DNA of 64,000 nucleotides from Cryobacterium roopkundense (lineage in GTDB: Bacteria; Actinomycetota; Actinomycetes; Actinomycetales; Microbacteriaceae), in the NCBI RefSeq assembly GCF_014200405.1, contig NZ_JACHBQ010000001.1, positions 3,100,001 through 3,164,000 of the forward strand. Direction: 5' to 3'. The first letter of the stretch is position 1. Each line of letters starts with the position of its first letter. This document shows, one piece after another, positions 42,828-50,637 of this stretch. Below the pieces are notes generated by a model. The model saw nothing but the letters and a program-made list of their open reading frames with translations. It was not told the DNA's origin and ran no database searches. A program made the position numbers and the translations under genes.

Positions 42828-43904
42828 CTAGGTCGACGTAAAACTTCGAAGGGCCCCTGCCGACGCACAGCCATCGTGCCACTTCCCAACGAACGCCTTC
42901 CCGTCAGAAGCAACAGCGCGCATTTCGTCTTGCCGCGAGAGTACCTCCAACATCACTCGCCTGAAAGTTACCGGGTCTGCATTGACAATAGGAACATTGT
43001 CGCCAATCACGCCGCGCGAGAATTCTGAGACGTTCCCCACAACGAGTCGACCAGCGGCCATCGCTTCAATTGCGGCAACTCCGTAGGAACCAGTCTGGAT
43101 CTGATCCACGACGATATCAACTTTCCGAACGAGGGCTCTCATTTCAGAATGTGGAACTGCCTCCGACCTAACGTATGTAATGAGCCCCTCCGACTCAAGC
43201 TGTCGAAGGACTGGTTCGATGTACTGCGTACCTTTGATCGGCGGATCGCTTCTGCTCGGGCGATGCAGGACGCGCGGGACATCACGCACAAGCACCTCAT
43301 CATCGAGGTTCCAGCGGTCGATATTGACGCTGAGGGGGAGCCATCTCGCGGCGGGAAGATCTGCAAGCAAATCTGGAGTGCTGACGAAAAGGGGCACCCC
43401 CGCCCCTCCGATCTCAACTCGATTCTTGGCCGCCTTCACCGACAGCCGGTGCACCCACTCTTCAGGCGCATCACGGAAGAACGAGTGCTCGTTTAACTCC
43501 ATATGCAGCCTCGGGTCCCTGATATCACTCCCGTGGAAGACGACACCAACGCGAACCTCTGTTTCTTGAAACCGATGAATCTCGTCACGAAAATTGTCTG
43601 ACCGGGCATCTCCAAAAATGGCGCTATTGGATTCGTTGAGTAAATGCGAGGTCCCCTGGAGCACGCGGTCGATCCAGAGACGGCGAATCCAAGATGGAGT
43701 GACACGATAATGAGGGATCGTTTCCTGGGCTTTGTCCTTAATTGAAACGCCTCGCAAACGTGATGCGATGGTGCCATCGCGGGCAAACGATGATGCGTCA
43801 AACTTCAAGCTCTTCGAAACAGCATCGGCCCATTCATTCGCCTGCCCTGCCTGGTTTAACGGACCAATAGCCAATCGGGAAGTTCCATCTACTCGCTTAG
43901 CCAT
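42828..43904 (-). CDS. Glycosyltransferase, GT4-like
   Basis: A 358-aa protein with a GT-B-like layout: VGVVFHGSDIRDPRL in the N-terminal half, and LHRPSRSDPPIKGTQYIEPVLRQL plus VDIVVDQIQTGSYGVAAIEAMAAGRLVVGN in the C-terminal half. The latter gives the donor-site Glu-containing helix. Start at 43904 overlaps the upstream polymerase gene by 8 bp. The N-terminal region is unlike the common GT4 glycine-loop type, so the family assignment is moderate. It is the last gene of the leftward operon. Confidence 0.7.
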   Translation of the reverse strand: MAKRVDGTSRLAIGPLNQAGQANEWADAVSKSLKFDASSFARDGTIASRLRGVSIKDKAQETIPHYRVTPSWIRRLWIDRVLQGTSHLLNESNSAIFGDARSDNFRDEIHRFQETEVRVGVVFHGSDIRDPRLHMELNEHSFFRDAPEEWVHRLSVKAAKNRVEIGGAGVPLFVSTPDLLADLPAARWLPLSVNIDRWNLDDEVLVRDVPRVLHRPSRSDPPIKGTQYIEPVLRQLESEGLITYVRSEAVPHSEMRALVRKVDIVVDQIQTGSYGVAAIEAMAAGRLVVGNVSEFSRGVIGDNVPIVNADPVTFRRVMLEVLSRQDEMRAVASDGKAFVGKWHDGCASAGALRSFTST

Positions 43905-45309
43905 GATTGGCCCCGCCGTGCGCATTACTACTGCTGTCAACTGGAACGTCGTTCGCCAACCCGATGGCTGGGCTCTTCAGAGCCAGCCCTATGAGCAACA
44001 ACGCCGCTAAGAACAACCACGAGATCGAGGGCTCAAGGAAAGAACTATTCATCGTCGAGAGGATGGGGAAGATTCCGACCAGGGCCACTAGGGCGAGGCC
44101 TGCAACCCGCGTTGAACGATCATTCGCATTCTGGGCGACTGCTTTCCATCCGTTGGCCCACAAGGCAAGAAGAAGGCACAAGAATAAAATGAAAACCGCC
44201 ACCCCAAATTGAGAAAGTATCTCAATAACGCCATTGTGAGGGTTGATTATACCTTGCGTTGGGTAGGCCGCATCTCCAGACAGCATGCGGGCTTCAAACC
44301 CGCCTAATCCAAGGCCAGTGAGATAGGTCTCTAGCGAAAAATCAAGTCCGTTTTGCAGTAAGTGCACGCGAATCATGGCGGAATTATCGTCGGATATGTT
44401 GGAAATCACATTTCGGAACCAAAAGGAGTCACCGGCGAAAAACAATGCGAGTGGCTGGATCGCTGATAAGAATTCCGACCGTACCACTTCGGAAAATGCC
44501 AATGCTGAAATGAAACCAAGCCCCAACGCAAGCACTACCCGTCTCGTATTCAGAAATACAATTGCCGACAGCAGGGCGACAAAGACAAGAGTGACGAAGC
44601 CAATACGGCTCCCAGTGGCCAACATGAAAACTGGCAAGGAACATAAGGCCATGACATAGCCAACTCGCAACATTCGAGATTTGGCACCTACCGCGCCAAG
44701 ACAGAGGATCGGATAGGAAATCACGAGGAAGAGAGCATAGTTGTTCGGATTTCCAAGACTACTCGCACTACCGAATCCGTCGAGGATCGGATTCGTAGAC
44801 TGCAGTCGATAGTAGTTCTGAAAAGGAATGCCAAAGAATATTTCTCTCACGGCTACCATCGAGGTTCCGATATAGGCAATCAGCCACCCAACCAGCAATG
44901 CGGCCTGAGCCTGGAGAGGGACTCTAATGGCCGCAATCGCGAGAAGGAAAAGTGCCCCGGTAAATACTGAAACTCCTTCGGCCCAAGCGAAATCGGACGC
45001 GCCCCTGAAAAGCAGCAACAGCAAAGCAACAAGCAACCATACGAAAACAAGGAGGAGAGCCACTGTCCTGAGCGCCGAGCGCTCGGGTGCATTGCGTCGC
45101 TGAAACACTGTAGCCAGAAAGAGCACGATTACTGCGACCCTGAACGCGAACAAAGGCCCGAAAAGAGGAATTGTTGGTCCAAAGCAAGCCAAGATGGGGA
45201 TCAACATGAGCATCACCCGCGGCACCCAATGAAGAACGTCCTCCAGTGCCGGTTCGCCTTGCGGTGAGCAAGTTGCTTCAACCGAAGGTCGCCCATGCAC
45301 GGTCGTCAT
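43897..45309 (-). CDS. O-antigen polymerase/ligase family protein (second Wzy-like)
   Basis: A 470-aa membrane protein with about 12 segments, a hydrophilic loop rich in Asn, Gly and Ser (around residues 310-360), and TQGIINPHNGVIEILSQFGVAVFIL, the conserved H-N-x7-G region of Wzy_C/ligase proteins. The ATG overlaps the flippase stop (ATGA). Sequence differs clearly from the polymerase gene at 17.5 kb. It probably joins the repeat units that contain the diacetamido-uronic sugar. Confidence 0.85.
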   Translation of the reverse strand: MTTVHGRPSVEATCSPQGEPALEDVLHWVPRVMLMLIPILACFGPTIPLFGPLFAFRVAVIVLFLATVFQRRNAPERSALRTVALLLVFVWLLVALLLLLFRGASDFAWAEGVSVFTGALFLLAIAAIRVPLQAQAALLVGWLIAYIGTSMVAVREIFFGIPFQNYYRLQSTNPILDGFGSASSLGNPNNYALFLVISYPILCLGAVGAKSRMLRVGYVMALCSLPVFMLATGSRIGFVTLVFVALLSAIVFLNTRRVVLALGLGFISALAFSEVVRSEFLSAIQPLALFFAGDSFWFRNVISNISDDNSAMIRVHLLQNGLDFSLETYLTGLGLGGFEARMLSGDAAYPTQGIINPHNGVIEILSQFGVAVFILFLCLLLALWANGWKAVAQNANDRSTRVAGLALVALVGIFPILSTMNSSFLEPSISWLFLAALLLIGLALKSPAIGLANDVPVDSSSNAHGGANHG

Positions 45310-46820
45310 GCAAGTGCCTTTCTTGGCCGGTCGTGGCCGCCGAATGAACTGCGTAGCAATCGTAAGATTTGCTTCACGTTTTTGACTCTAAGCGCCGACC
45401 AGAGCACTAAGAAGAGAAGTGCCACACTAGCCTGAACCCAAAAGGGAGCAAGCACGACGTCAAACAGAACTATGAGCGAGACGATTCCCGTCAATACCGA
45501 GACAATTACAAGAGTTTGCCCCAGCCAAGGGAGTTGGTACCGTCTCCAAATAATAACGTAGGGGATACCGGCAATGGTGCTCGCTCCAACGAGGTAGCCG
45601 ATGGGCACGGCATGCTCCGGGAGCGTTGGCACGAGAGCAATCCATACTGCGATACCAATCGCGAAACCGATGAGGCTCGATATCGCCGATGTTGCCATAC
45701 CCCGATTTGATTGCGTAGTGAGCAAATTGACCGATGGTACGGCAATCGTCCCAACGACAACAGCGAGAAGTAGAAACATCAAGATCTCATCAGTGTTTTC
45801 CTGGAAACCCTTGCCCCATACCAGGAGCGTGATTGGGCCAGCAAGAATTCCGATGACTCCGAACGCGGCGATCATGAGCGTGACCAACGTTTGGGTCGCC
45901 AGTTGCGTTCGTTTCTTGAGCGACGCCAAATCGTCACGGCCGTGGTCACGCGCCATCGCCGGGAACAAAGCCAAACTCGTGGCTCCGGCAATCAGAGAGA
46001 TCGGGGTCGTGAGGGTGAGGGCAGCCGCATACTCGCCAGCGTAGGAGAGTCCATTTACTGCTGTGGCGACGAGGATGGAAGTTTGCAGAAATCCGGCGCT
46101 AGATACTGTGCCCACAACACCGAGCATCATGAAACGATCTATCGCGCGGCGTGTGTCCCTGCTCACGCTGCGGCCGCTCCCATACGGCCACGAGAAGATC
46201 GCGAATAGGAGTGTAAGCACAGCCAGCGGAGCCAAAACCCAAGCATTGCGAACCCCGAGGAAGAGAAGAAGCAACGCCGCTAGAAAGCTCACTACACTCG
46301 CTGTAATCTCCCATCTGACAAGTCGCCCAACCTGCCCAGTACCGTAGTGCACTCCCCTAATGTAGGCATGCGCGCACATACTAAGCAGCAGAAGAATGGT
46401 CACGAGGACAATGCCTGTCCCGCTTGCGCGGAACAGGCAGATGATAAGGATCACCAGCGAAACCAGAAATGTCGACTGAAAAGTGCGCAGCCCTATGAAT
46501 CTTGCGACGGCTTGAGCACTCTCAGAGTCCTCTTTGCCCCGGAAGTACGCAATGTACCTGCTAGCTGCACTCCCCGCAGAAGTTGGTAAGAACAAGGCGC
46601 CGAGGCTGGCTGTGGACGTTACGTTCTGGACGACACCCAAGAGCTCGGTCCCGCCCAGCCTGCCAAGGAGTACATTGGTTGCGAACCTGGACCCACCTTG
46701 AAACACAGTAGAGGCCAGCCCCAACGCTCCGACTCTGCCAGTTCGACTGGCGTCGAAGTTATCGAACCGTACACGCTCAAAGGCGACGGTCTGATTCGTT
46801 ACAGACTTCCGACGGGTCAT
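45306..46820 (-). CDS. Polysaccharide flippase (second Wzx-like)
   Basis: A 504-aa membrane protein of the MOP superfamily with 12-14 segments; the start region includes LGLASTVFQGGSRFATNVLLGRLGG and SASRYIAYF-like elements. A cytoplasmic middle loop contains RDHGRDDLASLKKRTQ. The stop overlaps the Wzy gene; its start overlaps the stop of a gene remnant (ATGA). It presumably flips the repeat unit initiated by the PNPT-WbuB fusion. It differs from the flippase at 2.0-3.4 kb. Confidence 0.87.
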   Translation of the reverse strand: MTRRKSVTNQTVAFERVRFDNFDASRTGRVGALGLASTVFQGGSRFATNVLLGRLGGTELLGVVQNVTSTASLGALFLPTSAGSAASRYIAYFRGKEDSESAQAVARFIGLRTFQSTFLVSLVILIICLFRASGTGIVLVTILLLLSMCAHAYIRGVHYGTGQVGRLVRWEITASVVSFLAALLLLFLGVRNAWVLAPLAVLTLLFAIFSWPYGSGRSVSRDTRRAIDRFMMLGVVGTVSSAGFLQTSILVATAVNGLSYAGEYAAALTLTTPISLIAGATSLALFPAMARDHGRDDLASLKKRTQLATQTLVTLMIAAFGVIGILAGPITLLVWGKGFQENTDEILMFLLLAVVVGTIAVPSVNLLTTQSNRGMATSAISSLIGFAIGIAVWIALVPTLPEHAVPIGYLVGASTIAGIPYVIIWRRYQLPWLGQTLVIVSVLTGIVSLIVLFDVVLAPFWVQASVALLFLVLWSALRVKNVKQILRLLRSSFGGHDRPRKALA

Positions 46821-47011
46821 GCCGCGAGCCGTCGATTCCTCTGTCGCCGGCGCAACTCGATCGCTAGTTTAGGGGCCGAAGTCACTCCGGCAATTTCTGA
46901 CAGCAGTTTCAAAACGTCAAGAGCCTCTCGCGTCGCTTCCTTCGGTAGGCTGCAGGGTCGATCGAAGTCGTAGTTGTAGTGCGGGATGGTTGCGGGCTGG
47001 TCAACGACATA
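46817..47011 (-). pseudogene. 3' remnant of an unidentified gene coupled to the flippase
   Basis: On the minus strand a frame runs from just after an in-frame TGA (47014-47012) to a TGA that overlaps the flippase ATG as ATGA. It encodes about 64 residues including PATIPHYNYDFDRPCSLPK and EALDVLKLLSEIAG. It has no ATG or GTG start near its 5' end, and its first codons overlap the end of the GT4 gene. The coupling to the flippase and the amino-acid composition look like a real coding end. I read it as a truncated gene left by a deletion. Identity unknown. Confidence 0.5.
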
Positions 47012-48137
47012 TCAATCTTTCGTAGACGCTGAGTAATACAGATTCTTCTTGCGCCCAGGTGAAGGATTTCGCTGCTTTGCGCGCGTTATTGCCATGGAGT
47101 TTCAGAAGGTCCGGGTCACTTGCGTAGCGATCGATCGCGGCTGTAATTGATTCGACAGACGTCTCGTCGACCAAAACACCACAGTTGTGCTTCTCAATGA
47201 TGTCGCGCCACAACGGAAAATCGGAGGCAATGATTGCCGTTCCTGCCGACATGTATTCGAACATCTTGGTCGGCAATGAATCCAAATATGCAGGAGTCGA
47301 CTGCAACACCACGAGCCCGATAGGCACGGAGGCAACTAAGAGACGAGCGTCTGACGGAGACACTTGCCCGTGAAAATTCACGTGCGCCCAGCCTGCACGC
47401 AATTCAAGACGTTTACGAAGCGAGTCGTCCGCGATGGGTCCAGCCAGCTCCAACTTCCACTGCGAAGCCGTGGCTTGGCTCCCCGCAGCATCCACCATCT
47501 GCAACGCGCCGCGATTGACGTCAATTGCGCCGACGTAGACGGCCCCGAAAGGTCTTTCCGCAGCCGGAGCGGCCCTCGAATCCGAGGCACTCCCCTTGGG
47601 ATAGTTATGGACTACGGTCACCCTAGCGGGATTGTATCTGGCCGCTATCGTCTCTGTGGCCGCGATTACGTGGTTGCTGAACTTTGAAAGCCACACGACT
47701 ATCAGTGCTAGGCGGATGAAGGCAGGCATCACCTTCTGATTTGCGTAGTGCTTGCCGAGCACCTGAGTGGGGAGATCTTCGTGAGCGTCGTAGATGACCT
47801 TCTTGCCCAGCAGCCTGAGAAGCGGCACTGACCAGACAAGTTCAGGATCATGGAGGTGAAATACGCTGGCGCGAGTTCGCAAGCCCGCAACCACGGCGGC
47901 AAGTGTCCCTAAGGTGACCCTGTTGAGTCGGCGTCGTTTGGGCAATCGAACGACGCGCACACCCGTCTCAGGCACGGTGCCGTCACTGTCCACGGCGATC
48001 AAAGAGACGCTGTAGCCGGCTGAAGCTAGGCTGGCCGCCTCCCGGAGATGCACACGATTATCTGTCCACGGGTGTGCAGAACTCACGTGAACGATTCTGA
48101 CAGGCTCTACTGACGCGGGGGAATGCACGTGGACCAT
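47001..48137 (-). CDS. Glycosyltransferase family 4
   Basis: A 378-aa GT4-type enzyme: RIVHVSSAHPWTDNRVHLREAASLASAGYSV at the start, KVIYDAHEDLPTQVL (typical of a GT4 subgroup), VVHNYPKG at the domain link, YVGAIDVNRGALQMV in the donor domain, and KMFEYMSAGTAIIASD carrying the Glu of the donor site. ATG at 48137; the ribosome site is weak. It belongs to the operon that starts with the WbpM-like gene at 52.5 kb. Donor and acceptor unknown. Confidence 0.88.
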   Translation of the reverse strand: MVHVHSPASVEPVRIVHVSSAHPWTDNRVHLREAASLASAGYSVSLIAVDSDGTVPETGVRVVRLPKRRRLNRVTLGTLAAVVAGLRTRASVFHLHDPELVWSVPLLRLLGKKVIYDAHEDLPTQVLGKHYANQKVMPAFIRLALIVVWLSKFSNHVIAATETIAARYNPARVTVVHNYPKGSASDSRAAPAAERPFGAVYVGAIDVNRGALQMVDAAGSQATASQWKLELAGPIADDSLRKRLELRAGWAHVNFHGQVSPSDARLLVASVPIGLVVLQSTPAYLDSLPTKMFEYMSAGTAIIASDFPLWRDIIEKHNCGVLVDETSVESITAAIDRYASDPDLLKLHGNNARKAAKSFTWAQEESVLLSVYERLICR

Positions 48138-48229
48138 CTTTTCATCTAATTTCGTTACACACTTAGCTTCGCTGGATATCTCTGCGCACTGGATCGTTAC
48201 GGCGTGACTCTCAATCGCGCACTGATGCG

Positions 48230-50635
48230 CTAGCTTGCGGCAACGGCCGGAAGCGGCTCCTCCAGAAACGTCGCACTCGCCCGGTCTAGAGCGCGACCAA
48301 ACGTGCCAGCCAGTTCCAAGTAGCTGTATTCGCTCATGACATGGGCGCGCGCCTTGATACCCATCTGCAACCGCATTGCAGGCGTCATCGCCTGAATCTG
48401 CGACATGGCTTGGGCAATCTGCTGTTGGTCATTAGGTCGAACGCAAATCCCGCCGTCGCTCTCAAGAATGGGATTGTTCAAGGCCTTAGCGGCAAAAATG
48501 ATGGGTCGGCCCGCGTACATATAGTCGAAGAGCTTATTCAAGCTAATTCCGTACTTGTAGATTTCCAGATCGAACATGTTTGCCACGAGACAGTCGGCCT
48601 GATTCGCCATGTAGATGACATCACTCTTGGGTACGGGACCCTCGAAAGAAATCCGTTCACCACAGGCCAGGCCTGCTGCTAGGTCGGCCAGTTCAAGTCG
48701 CTTGGGACCATCGCCGATCATCCGGAGGCGCGCCCGTTCATTTCCGGGGAGAGAGGCGAAATCATTGAAGGCCAACAGAATTGGTTCAAGTGCATTCGCG
48801 TTGCCCATCGCGCCCAAATACATGCAGGTAAAGTCTCGATCTTCCACAGCGGCAATATCCGGGAGGTGCGTGGGCACATCCACTCCGTTGGATACCCAGG
48901 AGAACGGCTTGTCGATTCCCAGGCCCTCAATATACTTTCCGACCCCGGGCAACGGCGACACAACACCGACGGACCCGCGAATCAGCTTCAACTCAAGCTT
49001 GCCCAGAAGGATTTCTAGAGCACTTCCCCTCTTCAACCGTCCCAGGGCGACAAGGCTCTCGGGCCACAAGTCCCGCGGCTCAAAGATGAATGGCACTGCG
49101 TATCTCTTCGCAAGCCGCATTGCTCCCCATGCAGCTAGGGGATGTACGGAGCTACCCACAATAGCGTCGGGTCGCTTCAGGCCACGAAGGCTTCCGGGCG
49201 CCAGGAGGGACGCCGTAAAGAGAATCATGTTCAGAACGCGCAAGGGGCCGTTGCCCTCGTAACTATTTGACCGCAACCACACGAACAATGCCGCTCCACT
49301 CTTGAGCATCCGCCTCTGCTGAAAGCGGCGGTGAGTCTGTTTGCCTCTGGGATGCGTGGTGCTGGCCGCGATGATCGTCGCCTGCCAGCCAACGGAGGGC
49401 AGGTGTTGAGACAGGAAGTAGTGCCGGCCAGCTTGCAGGTCCTTTGCTGGTTCGGTTGCGTAGTGGTTAACGATCCAGATTTGCTTCGGCTCACTCATGT
49501 ATTCATTGCCTTTCGCTGTAAAGATTTCAGTCGACGTCTCAGTTCGCATCCGGCGCGACAAACTCCCCGCCGAATGGCCTTCGCCTGAGTTCATGAGATC
49601 TGACCGAGCCCCGACGCCAGCGACCCCAGGTACCAGACGTTCCCCCGGAGAACGAAGGATCCAAGCGCCAATGGCAAGGTAAGCGGCTGTGACAGCTAGG
49701 ACTCCCAACGCACTGACCCACCACCCACTGAGGTTGACCGCAGCGACGAGTCCGAAGCCACCTGCCACAGCACTCAAACTGGCAGTAAGTACGGCAACCC
49801 GAAGGTGAGCAATCCCGGAGCCTTGAATTCGTTGGTATAGGTGTTCACGATGGGCTTCAAACCAGCGCGCGCGTTTCAAAATGCGTTTCAACAGCGTGCC
49901 CCCAGCATCGACGAGGTAGATCGTCAGCGGCGCAAGCACAGCCACTAAGGGCACCCCGTGCATCAAAGCAGCGACCGCCACAATGCCGATACTGCCGCCG
50001 AGCAGGTAGCTGCCCACATCGCCGAGGAAGACGCCACCTCGCATCAGGTTCCAGGGCAAGAAGCCCAGAAACGCAACGGCTAGGATTCCCCCCGCTGCGA
50101 TGAGCCACGGGAATCCAAAGATGAGACCCAGCACGCCGTACGTCGCACCCACGACTACCCCGTGTAAACCCGAGATTCCGTCCAGACCATCCATGAAATT
50201 CGCGACGTTAATGTAGCCAGCAATGCCTATGGCGAAGATTGGAACGAGCCACATCGGGGTCGATCCTGAGCCCTGAAGCGCTGCGGAAGCAGCGACTCCG
50301 ATGGCAAGTTGTGCCGCTGCTCGCACTCGAACGGGTAGCCCCCGCACATCCTCAATCCAACCGAGCAGTCCGGCGGCAAGGGATAGAACTCCAACTGAAA
50401 CTATGATGCTATCGGCGCGCGTGGATGCAAGCAGCAGAACAAAAGACATATAGCCCGCAAGCATCGCCATAAGCGGCGCCAGCCCCATTCCCCGAAGAAC
50501 TGGACGCTCGTGCGACGACCGCAGGTTGGGGACATCTACAACACCAAGACGTGTCAGAAGTGGGCGGAGAACGAAGGGAAGGAGCAGGCTGACGATCAGC
50601 ACGACAATCGCAGATATCGCAAGTGCAGGAATCAC
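48230..50635 (-). CDS. Fusion: WecA/MraY-type phosphoglycosyltransferase + WbuB-like GT4
   Basis: One uninterrupted 801-codon frame. Residues 1-345 are a polytopic PNPT enzyme that loads a sugar-1-phosphate (usually GlcNAc-1-P) on undecaprenyl phosphate: LRSSHERPVLRGMG, NVANFMDGLDGISG, FLGDVGSYLLGGS and the His-containing ARWFEAHREHLYQRI. After a hydrophilic linker, residues 380-801 are a WbuB-like GT4: IWIVNHYATEPAKDLQAGRHYFLS, FEPRDLWPESLVALG, VSNGVDV, YLGAMGNANALEPILLAF and a C-terminal NKLFDYMYAGRPIIF. An internal ATG at 49498, preceded by GAAAGG about 13 nt upstream, could also make the GT4 alone. The GTG start at 50635 lies 2 bp past the WbpM-like stop. Confidence 0.85.
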   Translation of the reverse strand: MIPALAISAIVVLIVSLLLPFVLRPLLTRLGVVDVPNLRSSHERPVLRGMGLAPLMAMLAGYMSFVLLLASTRADSIIVSVGVLSLAAGLLGWIEDVRGLPVRVRAAAQLAIGVAASAALQGSGSTPMWLVPIFAIGIAGYINVANFMDGLDGISGLHGVVVGATYGVLGLIFGFPWLIAAGGILAVAFLGFLPWNLMRGGVFLGDVGSYLLGGSIGIVAVAALMHGVPLVAVLAPLTIYLVDAGGTLLKRILKRARWFEAHREHLYQRIQGSGIAHLRVAVLTASLSAVAGGFGLVAAVNLSGWWVSALGVLAVTAAYLAIGAWILRSPGERLVPGVAGVGARSDLMNSGEGHSAGSLSRRMRTETSTEIFTAKGNEYMSEPKQIWIVNHYATEPAKDLQAGRHYFLSQHLPSVGWQATIIAASTTHPRGKQTHRRFQQRRMLKSGAALFVWLRSNSYEGNGPLRVLNMILFTASLLAPGSLRGLKRPDAIVGSSVHPLAAWGAMRLAKRYAVPFIFEPRDLWPESLVALGRLKRGSALEILLGKLELKLIRGSVGVVSPLPGVGKYIEGLGIDKPFSWVSNGVDVPTHLPDIAAVEDRDFTCMYLGAMGNANALEPILLAFNDFASLPGNERARLRMIGDGPKRLELADLAAGLACGERISFEGPVPKSDVIYMANQADCLVANMFDLEIYKYGISLNKLFDYMYAGRPIIFAAKALNNPILESDGGICVRPNDQQQIAQAMSQIQAMTPAMRLQMGIKARAHVMSEYSYLELAGTFGRALDRASATFLEEPLPAVAAS

Positions 50636-50637
50636 TC

